This document shows positions 1 to 8,175 of a DNA stretch of 64,000 bases, piece by piece; within the stretch, counting starts at the first letter, position 1; each line of letters begins with the position of its first letter. A program made the position numbers and the translations under genes. The notes beneath the pieces were generated by a model that was given only the letters and a program-made list of their open reading frames with translations, was not told where the DNA came from and did no database searches. This stretch comes from DASUSH01 sp963785155 (GTDB lineage Bacteria; Actinomycetota; Thermoleophilia; Solirubrobacterales; 70-9): the NCBI GenBank assembly GCA_963785155.1, contig CAWAUB010000007.1:310001-374000 (forward strand). Reading direction: 5' to 3'.

Positions 1-1
1 G

Positions 2-76
2 CGGGCCGACGATCCCGAGGCGGCCGTTCGCGCTCTGACTGCGGGCGAAGAGATCACCCGCGAGCACCTTCTTTAG
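2..76 (+). CDS. 3' end of an unidentified gene (truncated by window edge)
   Basis: The first 75 bases read as an open frame of 24 codons ending in TAG, with the strong G/C third-position bias of real genes here. The peptide ends in ...GEEITREHLL. It is too short to identify. Its stop lies 62 nt before the HtrA-like protease on the same strand, so it belongs to an upstream neighbour. Confidence 0.4.
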   Translation, partial: RADDPEAAVRALTAGEEITREHLL

Positions 77-138
77 CTTTACCGACTCTTTTCAATTGGC
101 TTACCGGCGGTTCACGGCTACGGGCTTTTCTCCCAGTC

Positions 139-1329
139 ATGAATCTTCTGAGCAGGACCTTCAAGCACCCGTTCACCGCCGCCCTCCTCGGTGGCCTCAT
201 GACCGCCGCCGCCTTCCTGATCGCGCTCGGCGCGGGCTGGGTGGGTGACGAGGAGGCCAGCGCGGGCCCGGCGCTCCCCTCGCTCCCCGCTGCCGCCTCG
301 AGCAATCCCGGCGAGCGCAGCGCCGTCAACCGCATCTACGAGGAGACCAACGACGGTGTCGTCTACATCGAGGCCGACGGAGTCAGCGATCCGCAGCAGG
401 AGCTGAGCCCGTTCGGCGGCGAGTCGCAGGGAACCGCGACCGGCTCCGGCTTCGTCCTCGACGAGGAGGGCCACGTGCTGACCAACGCCCACGTCGTTGA
501 AGGTGCGGACTCCGTCCGCGTCACGATCGGCGAGGACGGCGACCCCGTCGAAGCCGAGGTCGTCGGCGCCGACCCCTCGACCGACCTTGCTCTGCTCGAC
601 GCTCAGGCCGACTCCTCGCAGCTCGAGCCGCTGCCCCTGGGCGAGTCCGAGGACCTCGTCGTCGGTGACCCCGTCGTGGCGATCGGCAACCCGCTCGGGC
701 TGGACCACTCCGCGACCGCCGGGATCGTCTCCGCGCTTGGCCGCACGATCGACTCCCCGAACGGCTTCTCGATCACCAACGCGATCCAGACCGACGCGCC
801 GATCAACCCCGGCAACTCGGGCGGTCCGCTGATCAACGGCGCCGGCGAGGTGATCGGGATCAACTCCCAGATCGCGACCGCCGGCGGCCAGGGCTCGATC
901 GGGATCGGCTTCGCCGTCCCCGCCGAGACCGCCAGTGAGGTCATCGACGACCTGCTCGACGACGGCGAGGTGAGCCAGGCATTCCTCGGACTCACCGGCG
1001 CCGACATCACCCCTGAGGCGACCGAGGTCCTCGACCTCCCGGTCGACGAAGGCGTCCTCGTCCAGGACATCGTCCCGAACGGTCCCGCCGACGAGGCCGG
1101 GATCGAGGCCGGCACCGCCCAGGCGGAGATCGGCCCCGGCCAGGTCCGGATCGGCGGCGACATCATCGTCGAGGTCGACGGCGAGTCCATCGACTCGATG
1201 GAGGACGTGATCGCAGCCGTCGAGGAGCGCGAGCCGGGCGACAGCCTCGAGCTGACGGTCCTCCACGAGGGCGACGAGGAGACGGTCACCGCCGAACTGG
1301 CGGACCGGCCGGAGCAGGCGACCCCGTAG
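139..1329 (+). CDS. HtrA/DegP-like S1C serine protease with PDZ domain
   Basis: A membrane-anchored trypsin-like protease of 396 residues, expected to degrade or sense misfolded proteins outside the membrane. A hydrophobic N-terminal segment (about residues 16-34) is a signal anchor. The chymotrypsin-type triad is visible: H118 in TNAHVV, D149 in PSTDLAL and S227 in NPGNSGGPL. A PDZ domain covers about residues 280-390, with a typical GGDIIVEVDG turn. Length and domain order are those of actinobacterial S1C proteases. It sits 35 nt before trpF; nothing else links it to tryptophan synthesis. Confidence 0.93.
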   Translation: MNLLSRTFKHPFTAALLGGLMTAAAFLIALGAGWVGDEEASAGPALPSLPAAASSNPGERSAVNRIYEETNDGVVYIEADGVSDPQQELSPFGGESQGTATGSGFVLDEEGHVLTNAHVVEGADSVRVTIGEDGDPVEAEVVGADPSTDLALLDAQADSSQLEPLPLGESEDLVVGDPVVAIGNPLGLDHSATAGIVSALGRTIDSPNGFSITNAIQTDAPINPGNSGGPLINGAGEVIGINSQIATAGGQGSIGIGFAVPAETASEVIDDLLDDGEVSQAFLGLTGADITPEATEVLDLPVDEGVLVQDIVPNGPADEAGIEAGTAQAEIGPGQVRIGGDIIVEVDGESIDSMEDVIAAVEEREPGDSLELTVLHEGDEETVTAELADRPEQATP

Positions 1330-1349
1330 TTCGCGCCGCCGTTAGTTCC

Positions 1350-1355
1350 TAAGCT
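1350..1355 (+). promoter_or_regulatory. candidate -10 box of trpFBA
   Basis: TAAGCT lies 9 nt before the trpF ATG. It fits the TAnnnT-to-start spacing seen at many first genes in the window, though the spacer is slightly long. No convincing -35 box was found. Confidence 0.35.
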
Positions 1356-1364
1356 GGACCCGCG

Positions 1365-2003
1365 ATGCGGGTCAAGATCTGCGGCAACACGAATCTCGAC
1401 GATGCACGGGCGGCCGTGGAGCTCGGCGCGTGGGCGATCGGGCTGATCCATCACCCCGAGAGCCCGCGCTACGTCGAGCCCGCCGTCGCCGCGGAGATCG
1501 GCGCCGCGCTCAAGCGCCGTGTCGAGGTCGCCGGCGTCTTCGTCGACTCGACGATGGACGAGATCGTCAAGGCCGCCGACGAGGAGCAGCTGACGATCCT
1601 GCAGCTCCACGGCGACCAGGGCCCGCAGTTCTGCCGCGAGGTCGCGCGCCGCACCGGCGCGAAGGTGATGAAGGCGTTCCGTGTACGGAGCAGGGCCGAG
1701 GCGCGGGGAGCCGAGGCATTCCGCACGGACTACCACCTCTTCGACGCGTACCACCCCGGGACCCCGGGCGGCACGGGGGAGAGCTTCGACTGGGAGCTCC
1801 TCGCCGGCCGGCGCTCGCAGATCCCCGCCCTGCTCGCCGGCGGGCTCACCCCCGAGAACGTGGGCGAGGCGATCCGCACCGGCCATCCCTGGGGCGTCGA
1901 CGTCGTCAGCGGCGTCGAGGCAGAGCCCGGGCGCAAGGATCACGAAAAGCTCGCCGCCTTCTTCGAGGCGGTCCGCGCAACGACCGAGACTCCGGCGACG
2001 TGA
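1365..2003 (+). CDS. trpF: phosphoribosylanthranilate isomerase
   Basis: Catalyses the Amadori rearrangement of phosphoribosylanthranilate to CdRP in tryptophan synthesis. The 212-residue TIM barrel starts MRVKICGNTN, whose K-x-CG carries the catalytic Cys of the family. It ends with the LLAGGLTPENV phosphate-binding segment and the GVDVVSGVE motif. The length is normal. The stop overlaps the trpB GTG start by 4 nt (GTGA), so the genes are translationally coupled. trpD and trpC are not in the window. Confidence 0.95.
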   Translation: MRVKICGNTNLDDARAAVELGAWAIGLIHHPESPRYVEPAVAAEIGAALKRRVEVAGVFVDSTMDEIVKAADEEQLTILQLHGDQGPQFCREVARRTGAKVMKAFRVRSRAEARGAEAFRTDYHLFDAYHPGTPGGTGESFDWELLAGRRSQIPALLAGGLTPENVGEAIRTGHPWGVDVVSGVEAEPGRKDHEKLAAFFEAVRATTETPAT

Positions 2004-3172
2004 GCGCCACCGTCGAGGAGCGCTTCGGTCCCTACGGGGGCCGCTACGTGCCGGAGACTTTGATCCCGGCGCTCGACGAGCTCACGGCGGGCTGGGAGGA
2101 GGCGCGCGCCGACCCCGCCTTCGCCGCCGAGCTCGACCGGCTCCTGCGCGAATTCGTCGGCCGGCCGACGCCGCTCTACCTCGCCGAGCGCCTCTCCGAG
2201 GCCGCTGGCGGGCGCGTCTACCTGAAGCGGGAGGACCTGGCCCACACCGGCGCCCACAAGATCAACAACGCGGTCGGCCAGGCTCTGCTCGCGAAGCGGA
2301 TGGGCAAGACCCGGGTGATCGCCGAGACTGGCGCGGGCCAGCACGGCGTCGCGACGGCGACCGCCTGCGCCCTGCTCGGCCTCGAGTGCATCGTCTTCAT
2401 GGGCACCGAGGACATGCGCCGCCAGGCGCCGAACGTCGAGCGGATGCGCCTGCTCGGCGCCGAGGTCGCGCCGGTCGAGGCCGGGGCGCGCACGCTCAAG
2501 GAGGCCGTCAGCGCCGCGATCCGCGACTGGGTCGCGACCGTCGCCACCACCCACTACGTGATCGGCTCGGCCGTCGGCCCGGCGCCCTACCCGGCGCTCG
2601 TCCGCGACCTGCAGCGGGTGATCGGCGACGAGTCGCGCGAGCAGGCACTTGCCGCCGAGGGCACGCTGCCCGCGCGCGTAATCGCCTGCGTCGGCGGCGG
2701 CTCGAACGCGATCGGCACCTTCGTCCCCTTCGTCGACGACGGTGATGTCGAGCTGGTTGGCATCGAGGCCGGGGGAGAGGGGCTCGACGCTCGCCACGGC
2801 GCCTCCCTCGTTGCCGGTAGCACCGGCGTCCTGCACGGCGCGCTCTCCTCGGTGCTCGCCGACGAGGACGGCCAGATCGTGGAGGCCCACTCGGTCTCCG
2901 CCGGTCTCGACTACCCGGGCGTCGGGCCACAGCACGCTCAGCTCCGCGATTCCGGACGGGCGCGCTACGAGGCAGTGACCGACCGCGAGGCGCTCCAGGC
3001 GTTTCGCGAGCTGGCACGGCTCGAGGGGATCATTCCCGCGCTCGAGCCATCCCACGCGATCGCCTGGTTGCTCGCGAACGCGACTCCCGACGACGGATAC
3101 ACCCTCCTCACCCTGAGCGGCCGCGGCGACAAGGACCTCGCCGAGGTCGTCGAGCGGCTCGAAGATGGCTGA
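2000..3172 (+). CDS. trpB: tryptophan synthase beta chain
   Basis: PLP enzyme joining indole and serine to make tryptophan, as an alpha2beta2 complex with TrpA. The GTG start at 2000 gives MSATVEERFGPYGGRYVPE, the typical beginning of TrpB; the open frame extends further upstream only as an overlap artefact. The PLP lysine is K87 in HTGAHKINN. The phosphate-binding CVGGGSNAIG and the C-terminal TLSGRGDKD motif are present. The 390-residue length is normal. It overlaps trpF by 4 nt and trpA by 8 nt. Confidence 0.97.
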   Translation: MSATVEERFGPYGGRYVPETLIPALDELTAGWEEARADPAFAAELDRLLREFVGRPTPLYLAERLSEAAGGRVYLKREDLAHTGAHKINNAVGQALLAKRMGKTRVIAETGAGQHGVATATACALLGLECIVFMGTEDMRRQAPNVERMRLLGAEVAPVEAGARTLKEAVSAAIRDWVATVATTHYVIGSAVGPAPYPALVRDLQRVIGDESREQALAAEGTLPARVIACVGGGSNAIGTFVPFVDDGDVELVGIEAGGEGLDARHGASLVAGSTGVLHGALSSVLADEDGQIVEAHSVSAGLDYPGVGPQHAQLRDSGRARYEAVTDREALQAFRELARLEGIIPALEPSHAIAWLLANATPDDGYTLLTLSGRGDKDLAEVVERLEDG

Positions 3173-3956
3173 GCCAGGCACGGAGCGCATCGCCGCCGCC
3201 TTTGCTTCCGCGCGCGGCGAGGGCCGAGCAGCGCTGATGCCGTACATGGTCGGCGGCTTTCCCGACCACGAGGCCTCGCTCGCCGTGGCAGCCGCCTACG
3301 CCGATGCCGGCGCCGACCTGATCGAGCTCGGCGTCCCGTTCTCCGATCCGCTCGCCGACGGCCCCGTGATCCACGCCGCCGCGACCGCGGCGCTCGAGGC
3401 CGGGGCGACCCTCGACTCGACGCTCGAGGTCTGCGCCTCCGTTTCCGGTCGCGTGCCGGTCCTGCTGATGGTCTACTCGAACATGATCCTGGCTCGCGGA
3501 CCGGAGGGGTTCGCGGCCGCCGCCGCCGAGGCGGGCGCCGCGGGCGCGATCGTGCCCGACCTCTCCTTCGAGGAGTCGCCCGGGATCCGCGCCGCGCTCG
3601 CCGCGGAAGGACTTGCCCTCGTCCCACTGGTCGCGCCCACGACGCCCGCGGAGCGCCGCCGCAGGATCTGCGAGGCGGCGAGCGGGTTCGTCTATGTCGT
3701 CTCGCTCGTCGGGGTCACCGGCGAGCGCGGTGAGCTCCCACCCGAGCTCGCCGACCTCGTCGCCGCCACCCGCGAGGAGGCGCCGGTTCCGGCCGCGGTC
3801 GGCTTCGGGATCGGCACCCCCGAGCAGGCGGCCAGCGTCGGCGAGATCGCCGACGGGGTGATCATCGGCAGCCGGCTGGTCCGAGAGGTGAGCGAGGGCG
3901 GGGGGCCGGATGGGGCCGAGCAGTTCCTCGCCGCCTGCCGCGCCGCGATGTCGTAG
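3165..3956 (+). CDS. trpA: tryptophan synthase alpha chain
   Basis: Cleaves indole-3-glycerol phosphate to indole, which is channelled to TrpB. The 263-residue TIM barrel carries the catalytic Glu (E54) in IELGVPFSDPLADGP, with the conserved Asp in the same motif. The ATG lies 8 nt inside the end of trpB. The end of the gene contains the TAGATT box (3954-3959) that probably drives the following leader element. Confidence 0.96.
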   Translation: MAEPGTERIAAAFASARGEGRAALMPYMVGGFPDHEASLAVAAAYADAGADLIELGVPFSDPLADGPVIHAAATAALEAGATLDSTLEVCASVSGRVPVLLMVYSNMILARGPEGFAAAAAEAGAAGAIVPDLSFEESPGIRAALAAEGLALVPLVAPTTPAERRRRICEAASGFVYVVSLVGVTGERGELPPELADLVAATREEAPVPAAVGFGIGTPEQAASVGEIADGVIIGSRLVREVSEGGGPDGAEQFLAACRAAMS

Positions 3957-4026
3957 ATTGACCAACATGAAGTCGCCGAATCCTCCGCTTCGCGTCCGGT
4001 TCGTCTCGATCTCATCTGCATGAGAT
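3954..4026 (+). promoter_or_regulatory. leader element copy A: -10 box, short ORF start and start-codon hairpin
   Basis: TAGATT (3954-3959) is followed 7 nt later by ATG (3967), as in leaderless genes here. The 53-nt repeat (3974-4026) then follows, ending in a perfect hairpin with arms 4009-4015 and 4020-4026 around a CTGC loop. The right arm overlaps the ATG (4025) of the next gene. The same block occurs at 22583-22635 and 28637-28689, and its hairpin at 60416-60433. Read from 3967 the frame differs from that of copy C; a one-base indel would restore the shared ESSASRPVRLDLIC peptide. Confidence 0.6.
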
Positions 4027-4186
4027 GCAGCTGGTCGTCTTCGCAACAGTCGGGATCGTCGCCTTCCTCGTCGCCTACGCCTTCGGGCTCGGCGGCACGG
4101 TCAGCGCGCTCATCTTCCTCGCGATCCTGTTCATGGGCGCGACGCTGCGGGTGGCGCAGCCGCTGCTCGCGAAGCTCAAGCCCTGA
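4025..4186 (+). CDS. small two-helix membrane protein
   Basis: A 53-residue protein, below usual ORF length limits, starting MQLVVFATVG and ending LLAKLKP. It consists almost entirely of two hydrophobic stretches (about residues 3-22 and 25-40) with a short basic tail, so it is probably an integral membrane protein. I do not recognise the family. Its ATG lies inside the right arm of leader-element hairpin A, and no separate ribosome-binding site is visible. It is convergent with the phosphofructokinase gene, 12 nt away. The overlapping long frame starting at 4020 is judged non-coding because it runs antisense through that gene. Confidence 0.6.
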   Translation: MQLVVFATVGIVAFLVAYAFGLGGTVSALIFLAILFMGATLRVAQPLLAKLKP

Positions 4187-4198
4187 TCAGGCCTCGCC

Positions 4199-5227
4199 TC
4201 AGCCCAGCAGGGCGCTGACGGCCTCGAACTCCTCGTCGGGGACGGTCTTCAGCTCCGCGACCGCCTCAGCGATCGGTACCAGCTCGATCTTCGTCCCGCG
4301 CAGCGCCGCCATCTGGCCCCAGGCGCCGTCGTGGGCGCCGTCGATCGCGGCGAGGCCGAAGCGGGTGGCGAGGACGCGGTCGCGAGCGGTCGGCGTGCCG
4401 CCGCGCTGGATGTGGCCGAGCACGGTCGCCCTGGTCTCGAACCCGGTGCGCCGCTCGATCTCGCCCTCGAGCGCGTGGCCGATGCCTCCTAGGCGGGGGT
4501 GGCCGAACTCGTCGACGCCCTCGGCCGCGGTCGCCAGCTGGCCCTCCTTCGCCGTCGCTCCCTCGGCGGCGACGACGATCGAGAAGCCGCGCCCGCGCGC
4601 CTTGCGGCGGTGGAGCTGTGCGCACACCTCATCGACGTCGAACGGGCGCTCGGGGATCAGGATCACGTCGGCGCCGCCGGCGACGCCGGCATGGAGGGCG
4701 ATCCAGCCGGCGTGGCGCCCCATCACCTCGACGACGAGGATCCGGTGGTGGCTCTCGGCGGTCGTGTGGAGGCGGTCGATCGCCTCGCTGGCGACGCCGA
4801 GCGCGGTGTCGAAGCCGAAGGTGACGTCGGTGCCGCCGAGGTCGTTGTCGATCGTCTTCGGCACGCCGAGGACGGGGTTGCCGTCGTCGTGCAGCTTGCT
4901 CGCGGCCCCGAGCGTGTCCTCGCCGCCGATGGCGATCAAACCGTCGAGCTCGAGGTCGGAGAAGGTCTCGGCGACTCTCGCCGCGCCGTCCGGGTCCTTG
5001 TAGACGTTGGTCCGGGACGTGCCGAGAATCGTTCCGCCGCGCGGCAGGATGCCGCGGGTCGACTCGATCGTCAGCTCCTCGTGGTCAGCCTCGAGCACCC
5101 CGCGCCAGCCGTCGCGGAAGCCGATGAGCTCGTCGTCGTAGACGTCGATCCCCTTGCGGACGATCGCGCGGATGACGGCGTTGAGCCCGGGGCAATCGCC
5201 CCCTCCGGTGAGCACGCCGATCCGCAT
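4199..5227 (-). CDS. pfp: 6-phosphofructokinase, pyrophosphate-dependent type
   Basis: Phosphorylates fructose 6-phosphate in glycolysis. The 342-residue protein starts MRIGVLTGGGDCPGLN, the PFK N-terminus. Two positions usually decide the phosphoryl donor: the GGEDT motif has Asp where ATP enzymes have Gly, and the PKTIDND motif has Lys where ATP enzymes have Gly. This combination marks PPi-using enzymes, which can also run in the gluconeogenic direction. The MGRHAGWIA substrate motif is intact. The gene is single and leaderless-type (TAGATT 8 nt before ATG). hppA at the other end of the window also acts on PPi. Confidence 0.9.
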   Translation of the reverse strand: MRIGVLTGGGDCPGLNAVIRAIVRKGIDVYDDELIGFRDGWRGVLEADHEELTIESTRGILPRGGTILGTSRTNVYKDPDGAARVAETFSDLELDGLIAIGGEDTLGAASKLHDDGNPVLGVPKTIDNDLGGTDVTFGFDTALGVASEAIDRLHTTAESHHRILVVEVMGRHAGWIALHAGVAGGADVILIPERPFDVDEVCAQLHRRKARGRGFSIVVAAEGATAKEGQLATAAEGVDEFGHPRLGGIGHALEGEIERRTGFETRATVLGHIQRGGTPTARDRVLATRFGLAAIDGAHDGAWGQMAALRGTKIELVPIAEAVAELKTVPDEEFEAVSALLG

Positions 5228-5235
5228 TGCTCGCG

Positions 5236-5241
5236 AATCTA
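5236..5241 (-). promoter_or_regulatory. -10 box of the phosphofructokinase gene
   Basis: On the minus strand TAGATT lies 8 nt before the ATG at 5227, implying a leaderless or nearly leaderless mRNA. Confidence 0.5.
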
Positions 5242-5257
5242 CTGAGAGCGAGGGCCG

Positions 5258-6022
5258 CTAGTCGCCCGGCTTCCGGCCCCATGCCGCGACCATCACGGGC
5301 GTCAGCAGCACCTCTGCCGGATCCTCGAGCCGCTTCAGCGCCTGGTCGGCCTCGGCCTCGTCGATCGCGCCCGCCTCGAGGAGGGTCTCGCGGATCGCGG
5401 TCAGGCTGAGCTCGAAGAACGCCGTCTCCGGCGTGCCGCCTCGGATCACCCTGACTCGACCCTCGGCGACCGGTTCCTCCAGGCCCGCCGACGCCATTTC
5501 CGGGATCAGCCTCCGACCGAAGTAGGGATCGAACCCCGCCTTCTCCATGAAGCCGAGTACCGCGCCCTGGACCCGGCTGTAGATCTCGTCGCGCGGATCG
5601 ACGCTCCAGTCGTAGTCCTCGAGCACCAGGAGCCCGCCCGGACGGACGCAACTTGCCATCGCTCTCAATGCGTCGACGCCCAGATGCTCGGCGACGAGCC
5701 TCGCGTAGACGAGGTCGAACTCGGCATCGGGGAGGTCGCTGCCGAGGATGTCGAGCTCGCGCGGCTCGAGGTTCTCCCGCTCGATCGCCGTCAGGAACCG
5801 TGTCGAGACGTCCGCCGCGACCACGTGGCCGGCCGAACCCACGCGGTCGGCCAGCCACTCGCTGACCGAGCCCCCGCCGGCACCGACCTCGAGACACCGC
5901 CAGCCCTCTCCCACGCCGAGCCGGGCGAGCAGCTCCCGGGTGCCGGGGTCCCAGAGCCGCTCCATCCCCGCGAGCCGCTCGCGCTCGTCCTTCCAGTCCT
6001 GGTCGTAGACGTATTCGCCCAT
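5258..6022 (-). CDS. class I SAM-dependent methyltransferase
   Basis: A 254-residue protein with the Rossmann-like SAM-binding motif LEVGAGGGSVSEWL near residue 50, an acidic ribose-binding position (AADVS), and a later DLVYARLVAEHL segment. The substrate cannot be told. ATG 6022 (MGEYVYDQDW) is preferred over ATG 6034, because a TATGCT box lies 7 nt upstream of 6022 and overlaps the 6034 codon. It is divergent from the lipoprotein gene at 6046, with only 23 nt between the two starts. Confidence 0.8.
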   Translation of the reverse strand: MGEYVYDQDWKDERERLAGMERLWDPGTRELLARLGVGEGWRCLEVGAGGGSVSEWLADRVGSAGHVVAADVSTRFLTAIERENLEPRELDILGSDLPDAEFDLVYARLVAEHLGVDALRAMASCVRPGGLLVLEDYDWSVDPRDEIYSRVQGAVLGFMEKAGFDPYFGRRLIPEMASAGLEEPVAEGRVRVIRGGTPETAFFELSLTAIRETLLEAGAIDEAEADQALKRLEDPAEVLLTPVMVAAWGRKPGD

Positions 6023-6029
6023 CGGGCGA

Positions 6030-6039
6030 AGCATAGAAT
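6030..6039. promoter_or_regulatory. overlapping divergent -10 boxes
   Basis: On the minus strand TATGCT (6035-6030) is 7 nt before ATG 6022. On the plus strand TAGAAT (6034-6039) is 6 nt before ATG 6046. The two boxes overlap, so the two leaderless promoters should compete or share control. Confidence 0.55.
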
Positions 6040-6045
6040 CGCTCG

Positions 6046-7152
6046 ATGCGAGTCCCGGCCATCGCCGCCGCCGCGCTCGCCGCCCTTGCGGCGGCCGGCT
6101 GCTCGACCGGCGACTACGACGATCAGGCGCCCGATGACGCGACGCTGACCGTCTACGTCAGCTCGCCGCTGCGAGGTGAGAGCGGCACGAGCGGACGGGC
6201 GATCGTGAACGGCGCCAAGCTCGCGCTGGCCGACGCCGGCGGTGAGGCGGGCGGGGTGGACGTCGAGGCGGTCTACCTGGACGACACTTCCGGCGAGGGC
6301 GACGACGCCCGCTGGGACCCGGTCGTGGTCGCCGACAACGCGCGCCGCGCGGCTCAGGACTCGACGGCGATCGCCTACATCGGTGAGCTCGAGTCGGGCG
6401 CGACCCGCGCCTCGCTGCCGATCACCAACCAGTCGGTGATGCTCCAGGTCTCCGCCGCCTCGACCGCGGTCGACCTGACCACCACCGGTCCTGGTTCCGA
6501 CGACGTCCCCGAGCTGGCCCAGCCCACGGGCGATCGCACCTTCGGCCGCGTGATCCCCGACGACGAGAAGCAGGCGGGCGCCGGGGCTGTGTGGGCGGAC
6601 GAGCTTGGAGAAACGGAGGTCGAGGTTATTCCGACGGCGCGAGCTTCGCCGAACGGTCGCCGACGAGTTCAGGAAGAGGCCGAGGCTCTAGGGGTCGCGA
6701 TCTGCCGCGACTGCCCGGCGCCGTTTTCGTACTTTGCGACCGAGCCCGACCCGACTCGATCGACCAGGCTGTCGATGGCGACTGACTGCATTCTTCGGCC
6801 CACGTGCGACGGCCTCTACATCACCTCATCCGCCCAGGCCCCCGATCAACTTCCGGTACCCGCCGGCCAGGACTTCATCAAGGCCTACCAGGACGAGTTC
6901 GGCGAGCCGCCGGAGCGCTACGCGGCATACGGCTATGAGGCGATGGCGGTCGTGCTCGACTCGATCGAGCGATCATCGGACCCCCGGGACCGGAGCGCAG
7001 TGATCGACTCGTTCTTCGCGACGGCGGATCGCGAATCGGTCCTCGGCACCTACTCGATCGACGAGCTCGGCGACACGACTCTCGACGCGATCGCGGGCTA
7101 CAGGGTCGAGGGTGGCGAGCCGCGCTTCGATTCCGCCCTCCGCGCCCCGTAG
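6046..7152 (+). CDS. periplasmic-binding-protein-like lipoprotein (branched-chain amino acid/ANF receptor type)
   Basis: A 368-residue lipoprotein. A short hydrophobic signal ends in AAAGCS, giving the lipidated Cys at about residue 19. The rest resembles type 1 periplasmic binding proteins of ABC transporters: TVYVSSPLRGESGTSGRAIVNGAKLAL near the N-terminus, AIAYIGELESGATRASLPITN in the middle, and DFIKAYQDEFGEPPERYAAYGYEAM near the end. No permease or ATPase genes are adjacent, so it may serve a transporter elsewhere or act as a sensor. TAGAAT lies 6 nt before the start. Confidence 0.75.
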   Translation: MRVPAIAAAALAALAAAGCSTGDYDDQAPDDATLTVYVSSPLRGESGTSGRAIVNGAKLALADAGGEAGGVDVEAVYLDDTSGEGDDARWDPVVVADNARRAAQDSTAIAYIGELESGATRASLPITNQSVMLQVSAASTAVDLTTTGPGSDDVPELAQPTGDRTFGRVIPDDEKQAGAGAVWADELGETEVEVIPTARASPNGRRRVQEEAEALGVAICRDCPAPFSYFATEPDPTRSTRLSMATDCILRPTCDGLYITSSAQAPDQLPVPAGQDFIKAYQDEFGEPPERYAAYGYEAMAVVLDSIERSSDPRDRSAVIDSFFATADRESVLGTYSIDELGDTTLDAIAGYRVEGGEPRFDSALRAP

Positions 7153-7170
7153 ATTCCCCGCGCCCGCAAG

Positions 7171-7614
7171 TTGGACGAAGGCAAAACCGATATCCGCCTG
7201 CTCCTCGCGATCGCCGTCTGCGCGATCGCCGTGATCGCGCTTGGCCTGAGCACTTGCGGCTCGAGCGCCGACACGTCGAGCCCGAAGGCGGCGGTCGAGA
7301 GCTACTTCGAGGCGATCGCGGATGGCGACGCCGAGGTCGCCTGCTCCGTCGGCACCGACGATTTCCAGAACGAGGCCGTCGCCAGCGTGATCGGCACCCC
7401 GGCCGAGGGCGAGACCTGCGAGGAGGCCGTGAACAATGTCCCCGACGAGGCCCGCGAGCTGATCGAGGACATCACGGTGGCGACCGTCGAATCGGATCAG
7501 GCCAGCGCGATCGTCGAGGTCACGATCGACGCCGAGGGCTTCGCGCCCGAGCCGGCCAGTTTCAACGTCGTCCGCGAGGGCGACGACTGGCTGATCGCCG
7601 GCCTCGGCGTCTGA
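7171..7614 (+). CDS. small secreted or membrane-anchored NTF2-like/DUF4878-type protein
   Basis: A 147-residue protein from a TTG start. A hydrophobic helix (about residues 9-26) ends in LSTCGSS, so it may be a lipoprotein. After it comes SPKAAVESYFEAIADGDAEVAC, a pattern typical of small extracytoplasmic domains of the DUF4878/NTF2-like kind. Similar C-terminal halves occur in the proteins at 49383 and 49936. The function is unknown. It lies 18 nt after the binding-protein gene and could be co-transcribed. Confidence 0.65.
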   Translation: MDEGKTDIRLLLAIAVCAIAVIALGLSTCGSSADTSSPKAAVESYFEAIADGDAEVACSVGTDDFQNEAVASVIGTPAEGETCEEAVNNVPDEARELIEDITVATVESDQASAIVEVTIDAEGFAPEPASFNVVREGDDWLIAGLGV

Positions 7615-7687
7615 CCTAGAGCATCGATCAAATCCCGATAAAATCGACCGGTCCGGTCAAGCATCGAGGTGGGGAGGTGGCGCGAAC

Positions 7688-8172
7688 GTGTCGTCGCGGA
7701 GCAGGCTGATCATTGTCGCGATGGTGGGGCTGTGCCTGTTAGGCACCGGCGTCGCGCATGCGGCAACGGAGTTCTTCAACGGCAGCGTGAAAGGTGTACC
7801 GGATGCCGTCGTAGGGTTCGAGGTCAGGGGGCCGAAGGAGCGTGGGGGATTCATCCCCGACAAGGCAAGAATCGAGGACTTCCTGATCAGCGGAGTCACG
7901 GTCACGAGGACCTGCGCCGACGGCGAGAGCAGCACGACTCAGGGTGCTTTCCTCTTCGAGGAGGACATCGACGTCCAGGCCGATGCCGACTTCAGGGGCG
8001 AAGAGCAGCCTGTGATCCTCGGTCCGACATCGTCGGGAAGATGATCGTCAAGGGCCAGTTCGAGTATCGCAATGGTGAATTCGTCGGCTCGTTCAGGCTG
8101 CGAGCGGTGGAGCCGGACCCCGCTCACGGCGATTGTCAGTTCGAGGTCGCCAAGGTCAACTGGAAGGCCTAG
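7688..8172 (+). CDS. secreted protein of unknown function, frameshifted
   Basis: The frame from GTG 7688 gives a signal peptide (LIIVAMVGLCLLGTGVAHA) and about 110 residues, then stops at 8044. The following codons in another frame continue with plausible sequence (GKMIVKGQFEYRNGEF, then a Cys and a final VNWKA) to a stop at 8172. A missing base near 8023 would join them into about 160 residues. The pattern (signal, beta-rich body, late Cys, WKA end) resembles small secreted proteins common in these actinobacteria. I cannot tell an assembly error from a true mutation. Confidence 0.6.
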
Positions 8173-8175
8173 AAG

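Noticed and set aside
4020..5003. Long plus-strand open frame starting inside the leader element
   Set aside because: It runs antisense through the phosphofructokinase gene and is Ser/Arg/Pro-rich, typical of shadow frames in G+C-rich DNA.
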